Shown: piece by piece, positions 41,822 through 50,223 of the stretch
Numbering within the stretch: the stretch's first letter is position 1
Layout of the letters: the number at the start of each line of letters is the position of its first letter
NCBI GenBank assembly: GCA_036787895.1
Contig: DAIQOK010000001.1
Span: 186,001 to 250,000, forward strand
Length of the DNA stretch: 64,000 bases
Reading direction: 5' to 3'
Source: UBA7662 sp036787895
GTDB lineage: Bacteria; Bacteroidota; Bacteroidia; UBA7662
The notes under the pieces: generated by a model
Seen by the model: the letters and a program-made list of their open reading frames with translations, nothing else
What the model was told of the DNA's origin: nothing
Database searches by the model: none
Position numbers and translations under genes: made by a program

Positions 41822-42331
41822 ATGGGCATCCAATCACTTTTGGCTGCTACGCATTCTAAAGCCAACACTTTAAGAATCATAGCTTACATTGGCTACGATA
41901 GCGATTTATTTGAGGAGCTGTTGGTTATATTTTTAGGTGATGATGAAGAGTTGGCCCGGCGAGCTGCCTGGGTTTTTAGCGAACTGGCACCGCGTTTCCC
42001 TGAAAAATGTTACGAGCATTGGGCAGCGCTTTTGACATTGGTAAGTCGTAAAGATGCTCACGACGCCATTAAAAGAGGCTTTTTCAGGGCTTTACAGGAT
42101 TTAGAAACACCCGAAGCTTTTTTGGGCAATACTGTTCAGCTATGTTTTGAGCAATTGCTTAATCGGCAAGCCGCAATCGCCATTCGGGTTTTCGCTATGA
42201 CAAGCCTGGTGAATATGGCTCAAGGATTACCCGAATTGAAACCTGAAATCCGCTTGCTGTTGGAGGACGAATTGCCCTTTGGTTCGGCAGGTTTTATATC
42301 CCGTGCCAAACGAGAACTAGGTCGTTTGTAA
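41822..42331 (+). CDS. Helical-repeat (HEAT-like) hypothetical protein
   Basis: A 169-residue all-helical protein. Pairs of helices such as DSDLFEELLVIFLGDDEELARRAAWVFSEL and RQAAIAIRVFAMTSLVNMAQ look like HEAT repeats. No catalytic motif, signal peptide or membrane segment. Small HEAT-like proteins of this kind occur in Bacteroidota without known function. It follows the methyltransferase by 5 bases and abuts the convergent msrA stop with no gap. Confidence 0.7.
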   Translation: MGIQSLLAATHSKANTLRIIAYIGYDSDLFEELLVIFLGDDEELARRAAWVFSELAPRFPEKCYEHWAALLTLVSRKDAHDAIKRGFFRALQDLETPEAFLGNTVQLCFEQLLNRQAAIAIRVFAMTSLVNMAQGLPELKPEIRLLLEDELPFGSAGFISRAKRELGRL

Positions 42332-42976
42332 TTACTTCAATTTAGAAGCAAAAGCTTTCCGGAATTTCTCAAGTTTTGGCTGTATAACATACTGACAATA
42401 AGCTTCCTCTCCGTTTTGCCTAAAGTAGTTTTGATGATAATCTTCGGCTACATAAAAAGTAGGTAGCGGACTAATTTCGGTCACTATTGGCCTTGGAAAT
42501 GCCCCGGAAGCATCCAGTTCAGCTTTATAAAAGGCAGCCTCGTCTCGTTGTTGATCGTTGTGGAAGAAAATAACCGAACGGTATTGCGTACCTACATCTG
42601 CCCCCTGCCGGTTTAAGGTCGTAGGATCGTGGGTTTGCCAAAAGACCTCTAACAGTTCTTTAAAGCTAATGATATTTGGGTCGTAAATAATGCGGGCTAC
42701 TTCTGCATGGCCGGTCAGACCAGAACAAACTTCCCGATAAGTCGGATTGGCGATTTTACCTCCGGCATACCCAGAAATCACAGTATCAACACCATTGAGT
42801 TGCTGAAAAACGGCCTCAATACACCAAAAACAGCCAGCGCCAAAGGTTGCAGATTCTTTTCCCATAGTGGTAGATGAAGTTAAAACCGGACTGTTATTAG
42901 TTTCTTGGGTAGATTTCTGGCCACAGGCAGCAATTGTGGTCAGACTCAAAAGTAGAAAGCAGCAGAGTCGATTCAT
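42332..42976 (-). CDS. msrA: Peptide-methionine (S)-S-oxide reductase, lipoprotein form
   Basis: Repairs oxidised methionine. The catalytic motif GAGCFWCIEAVF (catalytic Cys in GCFW) and SGYAGGKIANPTYREVCSGLTGHAE are present. The 214-residue product begins with MNRLCCFLLLSLTTIAACGQK, a clear lipoprotein signal (IAAC lipobox), so it should act outside the cytoplasm. ATG 42976 is preferred to an in-frame TTG at 42994. It is last in a minus-strand run after the MazG-like gene, with a 48-base gap. Confidence 0.95.
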   Translation of the reverse strand: MNRLCCFLLLSLTTIAACGQKSTQETNNSPVLTSSTTMGKESATFGAGCFWCIEAVFQQLNGVDTVISGYAGGKIANPTYREVCSGLTGHAEVARIIYDPNIISFKELLEVFWQTHDPTTLNRQGADVGTQYRSVIFFHNDQQRDEAAFYKAELDASGAFPRPIVTEISPLPTFYVAEDYHQNYFRQNGEEAYCQYVIQPKLEKFRKAFASKLK

Positions 42977-43024
42977 GCTTACACTAACGTACAAAGCAGC
43001 AAAAAAGATCGGCCCAACTAAAAA

Positions 43025-43498
43025 TTATTTCAGCAGAGTAGCCAACTGTGCCGGTGAATAAGCCACTGATTTCATGGTTTTGTGATCACCTTCACGATAA
43101 ACAAGGAATTTGCCCTCAATTTCTCGGATGTAACAGCGCTCTCCTTTTTTCTCCGCGTAAAAGGCCACCGTAGCTTCAGCTTCGGCCATAGTTGTACAGG
43201 CTTTGCTCATATTAGACCGTTGCACTTCATTAAAGAGCGTTACAAAGCGGTCGGCCAGGCCAAATTCGAGCACAGCACCTGATAAAACGTATTGAATATC
43301 ACATAAGGCATCAGCTATTTCAACGATATCGCCGGCAGCAATAGCTTCTTCCAGCTCCTTCACCTCTTCGGCCAATAGATTAACACGTAATTTGCAACGA
43401 TCCGGAGCAGGAATGGTTGGTGATTCCAGTATCGGGTGTTTGAAAGTGCGGTGAAAGTCCGCAACTTGATTAAGCGCGTCGATTTTATCGTAAGCCAT
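43025..43498 (-). CDS. MazG-like NTP pyrophosphohydrolase
   Basis: A 157-residue all-alpha NTP pyrophosphatase-type protein. The metal-binding pattern is LLAEEVKELEEAIAAGDIVEIADALCDI (near residue 40), the EExxE..ExxD signature. The C-terminal part (YAEKKGERCYIREIEGKFLVYREGD) is an extension with beta character. It resembles phosphoribosyl-ATP pyrophosphohydrolase-like housekeeping nucleotidases that clear non-canonical nucleotides. Lies 11 bases after the DUF3276 gene. Confidence 0.85.
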   Translation of the reverse strand: MAYDKIDALNQVADFHRTFKHPILESPTIPAPDRCKLRVNLLAEEVKELEEAIAAGDIVEIADALCDIQYVLSGAVLEFGLADRFVTLFNEVQRSNMSKACTTMAEAEATVAFYAEKKGERCYIREIEGKFLVYREGDHKTMKSVAYSPAQLATLLK

Positions 43499-43509
43499 AC
43501 AACTAAGCC

Positions 43510-43836
43510 TTAATAGTTGTTGTCGTTTTCGTTTTCCTCATCGGATTTGTCGAATTGCTCAAAATCATAATCAGGCATCAATTCATTCTTGACGTGGTCG
43601 ATGGTCGAACTCAATCCGGAGAGGAATTTGTTAAAATCCTCTTTGTAAAGGAAAATTTTGTGTTTTACAAACTGACCATCATCAAAACCACGCTTGCTTT
43701 CTGTGATGATGAGATAATAATCATTGCCACGCGTTGCCTTGACATCAAAAAAGTAGGTGCGTTTACCTGCTCTTATTTTTTTGGAAAAAACTTCATCCCT
43801 TTGTCTGCGATCCGACCTGTTATCGTACTCCTCCAT
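43510..43836 (-). CDS. PUR-domain DUF3276 nucleic-acid-binding protein
   Basis: A 108-residue protein starting MEEYDNRSDRRQRDEVFSKK, with the PUR repeat core (KRTYFFDVKATRGNDYYLIITESKR) and an acidic tail (EQFDKSDEENENDNNY). DUF3276 is the Bacteroidota and spirochaete member of the PUR-alpha family, which binds purine-rich single-stranded DNA or RNA. The frame continues upstream to 44154 but that part overlaps the ABC gene and is not related; ATG 43836 fixes the start. Confidence 0.92.
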   Translation of the reverse strand: MEEYDNRSDRRQRDEVFSKKIRAGKRTYFFDVKATRGNDYYLIITESKRGFDDGQFVKHKIFLYKEDFNKFLSGLSSTIDHVKNELMPDYDFEQFDKSDEENENDNNY

Positions 43837-43933
43837 TACTTCTGGTTTACGCTTTAAAAATAGCCTATTCTTCGGGTAAACTACATCGCTTTGTTTTCCA
43901 CCAATTGTCGCGATGTTATGTGGAATAAGCGTT

Positions 43934-45736
43934 TTAGTCGGTACTGAGCGGCAGTCCTTCTTTTTCGGCCTGTTGTTGTTTTTGGTAGATATCACTGTAA
44001 AAACCACCCGCTTGCAACAATTCTTCGTGGGTGCCCGAGGCAATGAGTTGTCCATGGTCAAGCACCAGTATTTGATCGGCATGCATGACCGACGAAATGC
44101 GGTGACTGATAATGATGGTGGTAGTATCGCGGGTGAGCTGGTGGATATTGCCAAGTATTTCTTTCTCCGTTTGAGTATCCAGCGCGCTCAAACAATCGTC
44201 TATCACATAAACCCTCGGCTGACGAATCAAAGCCCGTGCGATAGCCAGCCGTTGTTTCTGACCGCCCGACAAGGTTACGCCTCTTTCACCCAGCAGCGTA
44301 TTGAAACCATCCGGCAAATTGGCGATGGTTGGTGTAAGTGCCGCTTTATCTGCAGCAGCTGTAATCATATCGATTGTGAAATCATCCAGACCAAAGCTGA
44401 TGTTGTTGGCTATGCTGTCTGAAAACAAAAACACCTCCTGGTGTACATACCCCAATTGTCGACGCAAGTCACCGGGCTTCAGAAGGGTAATATCTTGTCC
44501 ATCCATAAATATCTGCCCTTCGGTGGGGTCATATAACCGACTCATCAAATTGGCCAAAGTAGATTTCCCGGAGCCTGTACGGCCGATTATGCCCAGGGTC
44601 TGCCCCGCTTTCAGTTCAAAACTGATGTTTCTCAACGCAGTAATACCCGACTGTTTATAGGTGAATCCAACCTTGTCCCATCGAATAGCACCTTCAAGTT
44701 GAATCGTTTTTCCTGCCGAATTGTCGATATCGCTGATTTCATTCAAAACAGCATCAATGCGTTGTTGAGAGGCGGCAGCTTGCTGCATGATGGATGCTAC
44801 CCAACCTACTGAAGTTACCGGCCAGGTAAGCATATTCACATAAATGACGAATTCTGCAATATTCCCGGCAGTGATCGCACCTGCAGCTACCTGCAAACCA
44901 CCCATATATACAGTAATGATGGTGCTTAGGCCTATTAGGAGCATGGTCAGCGGAAAGTAGAGTGCATCTACCTTCACCAATTGCAGCGCTTTATGTTTCA
45001 ACGCGTTGAGTTCAACGGTAAATAGATTAGAAAATGACGCTTCCCGACCGTAAGATTTGATCACACGTATGCCTGAATAGGCTTCTTGGCTAAAGGAGGT
45101 TAATTTTCCCAGCTGCTGCTGAATGGCAGTAGACCTGTTTAATATCAGATTATTGACGTAATAAATCCCCCAGGCTAAAACAGGCAGAGGCAGCAAAACA
45201 TAAAAAGTAAGCACAGGATTCACCCTGATCATTACCGTAATCACAAATACGAACAAGGCAATCAGGTTGATGCCATACATCACCGCAGGGCCGATATACA
45301 TGCGAACTTTGGCGACATCTTCACTGATTCGAGCCATCAGATCACCGGTATTGTTTTTCCGATAAAACGACAGGGAAAGCGATTGATATTTGTCGTAGAG
45401 CTCGTTTTTAAGGTCGTATTCGATCCAGCGCGACATAACGATGATGGTTTGCCGCATAAAGTACATAAACAGCCCCTTGAGCACGGAAAGCGTCAGTACC
45501 AGCGTAGCAAAAAGCAACAAAAAGCCTGTAAATGCACCATAGAAAGCCGCTTGAAACGAGCTGCCCTCAAACATGCGGTAGGTGTCGATCGAGATAACAA
45601 TCAAATCAATGGCATGCCGGATAATTTGTGGAGGTAAAACACCAAACCAGTTGGAAATGAGCACAAACAAAATGCCCAGTCCGAATCTGACCCGGTATTT
45701 ATAAAAAAATCGATTAAGTGACGCCAGTTTGCCCAT
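43934..45736 (-). CDS. ABC exporter with Asp at the catalytic Walker B position
   Basis: A 600-residue fused permease-ATPase. Six transmembrane helices in residues 15-320; Walker A IIGRTGSGKST (near 386), Q-loop GYVHQEVFLFSDS, signature LSGGQKQR, Walker B VYVIDDCLSALD (near 512) and H-loop IISHRIS. The catalytic glutamate after Walker B is Asp (IDDC), the pattern of one half of heterodimeric exporters such as YheI/BmrC or MdlA. A partner half is not adjacent; the gene at 4233 is canonical. ATG 45736 follows an in-frame TTG. It diverges from the amino-acid dehydrogenase. Confidence 0.88.
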   Translation of the reverse strand: MGKLASLNRFFYKYRVRFGLGILFVLISNWFGVLPPQIIRHAIDLIVISIDTYRMFEGSSFQAAFYGAFTGFLLLFATLVLTLSVLKGLFMYFMRQTIIVMSRWIEYDLKNELYDKYQSLSLSFYRKNNTGDLMARISEDVAKVRMYIGPAVMYGINLIALFVFVITVMIRVNPVLTFYVLLPLPVLAWGIYYVNNLILNRSTAIQQQLGKLTSFSQEAYSGIRVIKSYGREASFSNLFTVELNALKHKALQLVKVDALYFPLTMLLIGLSTIITVYMGGLQVAAGAITAGNIAEFVIYVNMLTWPVTSVGWVASIMQQAAASQQRIDAVLNEISDIDNSAGKTIQLEGAIRWDKVGFTYKQSGITALRNISFELKAGQTLGIIGRTGSGKSTLANLMSRLYDPTEGQIFMDGQDITLLKPGDLRRQLGYVHQEVFLFSDSIANNISFGLDDFTIDMITAAADKAALTPTIANLPDGFNTLLGERGVTLSGGQKQRLAIARALIRQPRVYVIDDCLSALDTQTEKEILGNIHQLTRDTTTIIISHRISSVMHADQILVLDHGQLIASGTHEELLQAGGFYSDIYQKQQQAEKEGLPLSTD

Positions 45737-45745
45737 GCGGAAAGC

Positions 45746-45753
45746 CAAAGGTA
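45746..45753 (-). promoter_or_regulatory. -7 box TACCTTTG before the ABC exporter
   Basis: Minus-strand TAnnTTTG, 9 bases before ATG 45736, so the 5' leader is only a few bases. It excludes the TTG at 45748, which lies within the box. Confidence 0.6.
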
Positions 45754-45779
45754 CGATGCGAAAAACAAAATAAATCGGC

Positions 45780-45787
45780 TACCTTTG
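45780..45787 (+). promoter_or_regulatory. -7 box TACCTTTG before the leucine-type dehydrogenase
   Basis: TAnnTTTG match, 29 bases before ATG 45817. Its upstream region overlaps that of the divergent ABC promoter (box at 45746-45753). Confidence 0.6.
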
Positions 45788-45816
45788 CGCTGTTTCCTTA
45801 AAAAACGTTCCTTCAC

Positions 45817-46914
45817 ATGACAGCAGTCGCCGACAAAAAGTCCACCGATGTGATCTTCAACCAGATCGCTTCCATGGGTCACGAGCAGGTAGTTTTCTGC
45901 CACGACGAAAAGACTGGCCTACGCGCCATTATCGCCATTCACAACACCGTATTGGGCCCTGCATTGGGCGGAACCCGCATGTGGCAATATGCCAGCGACC
46001 TCGATGCACTCACCGATGCCCTCCGTTTGTCGGAAGGTATGACCTATAAAGCAGCTGTTGCCGGCTTAAATCTGGGTGGTGGTAAAGCCGTAATTCTTGG
46101 CGATTCCCGTAAAGACAAATCAGAGGCTTATTTCCGTCGTTACGGCAAGTTTGTGGACAGTCTGGGTGGCAAATACATCACAGCCGAAGACGTTGGCACC
46201 AGCAAACAAGACATGGAATGGATTGCCATGGAGACCAAAAGTGTGAGCGGATTGCCTGAGCACAAAGGCGGTAGCGGCGACCCTTCTCCGGTAACTGCCT
46301 ATGGTGTTTATATGGGTGTAAAAGCCTCTGCCAAGCAAGTTTATGGCAACGACAGCCTGAATGGAAAAAAAGTAATGGTACAAGGTGCCGGTAACGTAGG
46401 TCGCTATTTGATCGATAATCTGATCAAAGAAGGTGCTATCGTTATGGTTAGTGATATTTTCGAAGACCAGCTCCAAAAAATCACCAGTGTACACAGCAGT
46501 GTGAAAGTAATTTCGCCGGAAGATGTTTACGACGTTGACATGGACATTTACGCACCATGCGCATTGGGTGCTACTTTGAACGATGAAACTATTGGTCGTT
46601 TAAAGTGTGCCATCGTTTCCGGAGGTGCCAACAACCAATTGAAAGACACCGAAAAACACATGAAGATGCTTATGGATCGCAACATTTTGTATGCACCAGA
46701 CTTCGTCATCAATGCCGGTGGTTTGATCAATGTGTACAGCGAATTGGAAGGTTATAACCGCCAGAACGCCATGTCGAAGACCGAAAACATCTACAATCAG
46801 ACCCTAGCCATCTTCGAAACAGCTAATAAAGAAGGCATCTCTACCTTAGTAGCTGCCCAAAAACTGGCAGAACGCCGTATCGAGGCCATGGCCAACCTTA
46901 AAACACGTCGTTAA
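45817..46914 (+). CDS. Leu/Val/Phe-type amino-acid dehydrogenase
   Basis: NAD-dependent oxidative deamination of branched-chain or aromatic amino acids. The 365-residue product has the catalytic lysine in GLNLGGGKAVI (near 87), a PALGGTRMW loop (near 48) and the Rossmann loop VQGAGNVGRYLIDNL (near 187). Length and motifs match leucine dehydrogenase (Leu/Glu/Phe/Val family). Which amino acid is preferred cannot be told. It is followed 7 bases later by nusB, but has its own promoter. Confidence 0.93.
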   Translation: MTAVADKKSTDVIFNQIASMGHEQVVFCHDEKTGLRAIIAIHNTVLGPALGGTRMWQYASDLDALTDALRLSEGMTYKAAVAGLNLGGGKAVILGDSRKDKSEAYFRRYGKFVDSLGGKYITAEDVGTSKQDMEWIAMETKSVSGLPEHKGGSGDPSPVTAYGVYMGVKASAKQVYGNDSLNGKKVMVQGAGNVGRYLIDNLIKEGAIVMVSDIFEDQLQKITSVHSSVKVISPEDVYDVDMDIYAPCALGATLNDETIGRLKCAIVSGGANNQLKDTEKHMKMLMDRNILYAPDFVINAGGLINVYSELEGYNRQNAMSKTENIYNQTLAIFETANKEGISTLVAAQKLAERRIEAMANLKTRR

Positions 46915-46921
46915 GACCCGG

Positions 46922-47869
46922 ATGCTAAATAGAAGACATATCCGGCTCAAAACCTTACAGTCCATGTACGCCTGGTACAGTTCGGAAGTAAGAGATTTGG
47001 AAAAAGGCGAAAAAGAGCTGTACCGCAATATCGACAAGATGACGGAGGCCTATGTGCTTTCATTAAAGTTGCTCGACGATTTGGTGCAATACAGCCATTT
47101 ATATGCCGATGAGCAGGATGCCAAAATGATGGCAACCATTCAGAATCGCAAAGAAACCCGAAAATTCGCCGATAATTCGTATACCATTTATCTCGGCGAA
47201 AATGAAGCGTACAATCAGTTGCTGAAGCGGTTTAAGATTAAAAATCAGTTGCTTGAACCCGATATGTTGCGCAAGCTGTATATGGAGTTGGTCAAAACCG
47301 AAGCCTACCAGCAATACATTGCCACACCGAAGCATCAGCTCACGGAAGATATGGACATGATGCTTTACCTCTACAAACAAGTGGTTCAAAAAAGTGAGTA
47401 TGTAGCATCTTTCATGGAAGAAAAAAGCATGTATTGGGAATCAGACCAGGATTTAGTGGGTTCTGCGGTGATTAAAACCATCAAGGAAATATTCAAATCC
47501 AGGGAAAAATTCCGTTTGATCAGCATTTCTAAGGATTGGGAAGAAGACTGGCATTTTGCCTTGACATTGTTCCGTAAATCTATCCTGAATGACGAGCAAT
47601 ACAGCGCGATGATACAGGAACGTACCAGCCACTGGGATGTTGAACGTATTGCGCAGGTCGACATCCTCCTGATTAAGATGGCCATGGCTGAGCTGGCATA
47701 TGCTGAGAGCATACCGGTGAAGGTGACTATCAATGAGTACATTGAGTTGGCCAAACACTACAGCACACCAAAAAGTAATATTTTCGTGAATGGATTGCTT
47801 GATTCTATCAGCAAAGAAATGATGGAAAAGGGCATGATTCAAAAAGCCGGAAGGGGATTAGTAGAATGA
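46922..47869 (+). CDS. nusB: NusB-family antitermination protein, long Bacteroidota form
   Basis: RNA-binding helical protein of rRNA transcription antitermination. The 315-residue product is about twice the length of E. coli NusB: the NusB core is the C-terminal part (WDVERIAQVDILLIKMAMAE near 240, PVKVTINEYIELAKHYS near 262, and KSNIFVNGLLDSI), preceded by a 170-residue helical extension typical of the phylum. It opens with MLNRRHIRLKTLQSMYAW. The stop overlaps the DUF1573 gene by 4 bases. Confidence 0.93.
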   Translation: MLNRRHIRLKTLQSMYAWYSSEVRDLEKGEKELYRNIDKMTEAYVLSLKLLDDLVQYSHLYADEQDAKMMATIQNRKETRKFADNSYTIYLGENEAYNQLLKRFKIKNQLLEPDMLRKLYMELVKTEAYQQYIATPKHQLTEDMDMMLYLYKQVVQKSEYVASFMEEKSMYWESDQDLVGSAVIKTIKEIFKSREKFRLISISKDWEEDWHFALTLFRKSILNDEQYSAMIQERTSHWDVERIAQVDILLIKMAMAELAYAESIPVKVTINEYIELAKHYSTPKSNIFVNGLLDSISKEMMEKGMIQKAGRGLVE

Positions 47870-48324
47870 AAATGAAATTTTTAGCCATTGCTTTTGCCGC
47901 TTTTGTACTTGTGAGCTGCGGCGAGAAAGAAACAGCCGAAACCATCGACAGTGCCGTCATCGCCAATCCAATATCGGCCGAGGGTGCAGCAGAAGCCGAT
48001 CCTAACAAATTGCCTCAAATGACATTTGATAAGGAATTTCATGATTTCGGCAAGATAACCGCCGGTGAAAAAGTGACTTATTCTTTCAAATTCACCAATA
48101 CAGGTAAAGCCGATCTCATCATCAGCACTGCTGCCGGTTCTTGTGGATGTACTGTTCCTGAATTCCCCAAAGAGCCTATCAAGCCTGGAAAATCAGGTTT
48201 TATTAAAGTGCAGTTCAATAGCGAAGGGCGCTCCGGTGTACAGGAGAAACAGGTTACCATTGTAGCCAACACCATTCCTAATACCAATGAATTAAAAATC
48301 CGTTCAGAAGTCATCACAAACTAA
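47866..48324 (+). CDS. DUF1573 lipoprotein
   Basis: A 152-residue lipoprotein (lipobox LVSC, Cys at about 18) with the DUF1573 beta-sandwich: FDKEFHDFGKITAGEKVTYSFKFTNTG, then SSCGCT-like GSCGCTVPEFPKEPIKPGKSG. DUF1573 is an immunoglobulin-like domain of unknown function common in Bacteroidota envelopes. It sits between nusB (4-base overlap) and yajC (6-base gap), the usual order in this phylum. Confidence 0.92.
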   Translation: MKMKFLAIAFAAFVLVSCGEKETAETIDSAVIANPISAEGAAEADPNKLPQMTFDKEFHDFGKITAGEKVTYSFKFTNTGKADLIISTAAGSCGCTVPEFPKEPIKPGKSGFIKVQFNSEGRSGVQEKQVTIVANTIPNTNELKIRSEVITN

Positions 48325-48330
48325 AATTAT

Positions 48331-48675
48331 ATGTTGTACAACTTTCTTATGCTCATGGCCCCACAGGCCGAAGGCGCTAACGCCAATCCCTGGACTGCCC
48401 TCCTGCCCTGGTTGCTCATCTTTGTGGTGATTTACTTCTTCATGATTCGCCCGCAAAGCAAAAAGGCCAAAGAACAGAAAGCCTTCCGCGAAAACATCAA
48501 CAAAGGCGATAAAATTGTGACTATCGGCGGCATTCATGCTAAAGTGGCCGAAGTAAACGATACGACCGTGATTATCGAAGTTGAAGGTCAAAACCGGCTG
48601 AAAATTGAAAAATCGGCTATTTCTCCTGAAAATACGCTTTCTGCTTATCCTGCCGAGAAAGTAGCTAAAAAATAA
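48331..48675 (+). CDS. yajC: Preprotein translocase accessory subunit YajC
   Basis: A 114-residue inner-membrane protein of the SecDF-YajC complex. It has one transmembrane helix (WTALLPWLLIFVVIYFFMIR, about residues 20-39) followed by RPQSKKAKEQKAFRENINKGDKIVTIGGIH, the family signature. It ends GCT AAA AAA TAA; the run of six A directly before the stop matters for the next gene, whose frame could be reached by loss of one A. Confidence 0.95.
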   Translation: MLYNFLMLMAPQAEGANANPWTALLPWLLIFVVIYFFMIRPQSKKAKEQKAFRENINKGDKIVTIGGIHAKVAEVNDTTVIIEVEGQNRLKIEKSAISPENTLSAYPAEKVAKK

Positions 48676-48679
48676 GGCC

Positions 48680-49633
48680 ATCGGTTCGTTAGCCGATACA
48701 TTCGTCAAATACTGGCGCAATCAAGCCAGGCAACGGAAAAGTTTATTTTTTCTGTCGGCCTGGCTTGTTTCGTTATTACTGTGGTTTTTGACAGCCATCA
48801 ATGCCTCTTACTCGCATACATTTAGCATTCGGGTAATCGCTCGTCCAATATTGGAAGACATCGCACTCAGCGACGATTCTATCCGAACACTTCAACTTGA
48901 AGTGTATGGCCGTGGTCTGGAACTTATTCAGCAATACCAAAGACTTAAAAATTTCGAAATCAGCGTTTTTCCCGGCCGTTATGCTGATAGTAGCCTGGTC
49001 AAATTGCACGATGTACAAGATAATTTTAGAGCTCAGATACTGCCCAACATTCAATTGATTCGTTTTTATCCCGATAGTTTCCACTTCAACTTTCGCAAAC
49101 TCTATGGTAAAAACGTTGCCATACAGCCAGATTTTAAACTCCATTTTGAAAAGGGCTACGGTCAAACCAGTCTACTTAAGTTTTTGCCCGACTCTATTCG
49201 TGTTTTTAGTTTTAATGCTAAGGCCAACTGGCCTGCAGCCATTCAATTGGAACCCATACAGTTTGATAAACTAAAAAGTAGCCAACGGTTGAGCAGTCGA
49301 CTTCTTCCACCAACTGATAGCCAGCTATTTGTACGTAAAAGTCACGTTTTGGTTGAAATTCCCGTGCACCGCATTACCGAAGGCAAGCTACAGTTGCCTA
49401 TTCGGCTTGTTCCTGAAATAGACGGCATTCGGTTGGTTCCTGCAACAGTGGAAATTAGCTTTGAAGCAGCTTTGCATCACTACAAACAGATTAGCGCAGC
49501 CGATTTTGAAGCGACTTGTTATTGGCAAGAGCGCAGCAATAATGGTCATCTTCCCGTTCGGATAAAATGTAAACAGGAAGAAGTTTTGCGTTATAAAGTG
49601 TTCCCTAAACAGATTGACTATATTTTACCATGA
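48680..49633 (+). CDS. YbbR/CdaR-like protein with no normal start codon
   Basis: A membrane-anchored YbbR-like protein, extracytoplasmic after one N-terminal helix. The open frame runs from just after TAG 48662-48664. Its conserved beginning (FVKYWRNQARQRKSLFFLSA then WLVSLLLWFLTA) is encoded upstream of the first ATG, GTG or TTG; the first such codon is TTG 48788, which would remove the whole membrane helix. I have put the start at ATC 48680, 5 bases after the yajC stop, as a working guess. Alternatives are slippage on the A6 run of yajC, giving a fusion, or a sequence error. Ends 4 bases inside coaE. Confidence 0.7.
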   Translation: MGSLADTFVKYWRNQARQRKSLFFLSAWLVSLLLWFLTAINASYSHTFSIRVIARPILEDIALSDDSIRTLQLEVYGRGLELIQQYQRLKNFEISVFPGRYADSSLVKLHDVQDNFRAQILPNIQLIRFYPDSFHFNFRKLYGKNVAIQPDFKLHFEKGYGQTSLLKFLPDSIRVFSFNAKANWPAAIQLEPIQFDKLKSSQRLSSRLLPPTDSQLFVRKSHVLVEIPVHRITEGKLQLPIRLVPEIDGIRLVPATVEISFEAALHHYKQISAADFEATCYWQERSNNGHLPVRIKCKQEEVLRYKVFPKQIDYILP

Positions 49634-50223
49634 TACAGGTTGGAATTACCGGGGGAATTGGCAGTGGTAAAACAACTGTTTGTCAGCTTTTCGCTGCATT
49701 GGGCATTCCAGTTTATGATGCTGATGCTGCGGCCAAAAGATTAATGACTGAAGATCCAATGCTACGTCATGGTTTATTATCGCTTTTTGGTGAAGAAGCT
49801 TTTGATCGAGAGGACTTGAATCGGGCTTATATCGCTGCCAAAGTCTTTGAAAACAAGGGTTTACTTGATCAGCTGAATGCCTTGGTACATCCTGCGGTAG
49901 CCAGAGATACCGAAACATGGGTGTTAGCTCAAAATGCGCCGTATGTACTGAAGGAAGCCGCTTTACTCATTGAGAGTGGTGGCTACAAAAAACTCGACAA
50001 ACTTATAGTCGTAAGCGCGCCGGAATCATTACGCATTCAGCGCGTAATAGTGCGCAATGCGCTCAGTCGGGAGGCGGTAGAGGCACGTATCAAAAATCAA
50101 CTGCCTGAAAGCGAAAAGCTGGCTTTGGCCGATTATGTCATCCTCAACGATGGCGAACATCTTTTACTTCCCCAGGTCATGCAAATTCACCGGGAATTAC
50201 TCAAGCTGGCAGCGACATCCTGA
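49630..50223 (+). CDS. coaE: Dephospho-CoA kinase
   Basis: Last step of coenzyme A synthesis: ATP-dependent phosphorylation of dephospho-CoA. The 197-residue product opens MIQVGITGGIGSGKTTVC (P-loop at 8-15) and has VYDADAAAKRLM (near 31) and KEAALLIESGGYK (near 110). It overlaps the YbbR-like gene by 4 bases and its last 23 bases overlap the convergent rsmF-like gene. Confidence 0.95.
   Translation: MIQVGITGGIGSGKTTVCQLFAALGIPVYDADAAAKRLMTEDPMLRHGLLSLFGEEAFDREDLNRAYIAAKVFENKGLLDQLNALVHPAVARDTETWVLAQNAPYVLKEAALLIESGGYKKLDKLIVVSAPESLRIQRVIVRNALSREAVEARIKNQLPESEKLALADYVILNDGEHLLLPQVMQIHRELLKLAATS

Noticed and set aside
43837..44154. N-terminal extension of the DUF3276 frame
   Set aside because: It overlaps the start of the convergent-frame ABC gene and reads as its shadow; ATG 43836 matches the normal start of the family.
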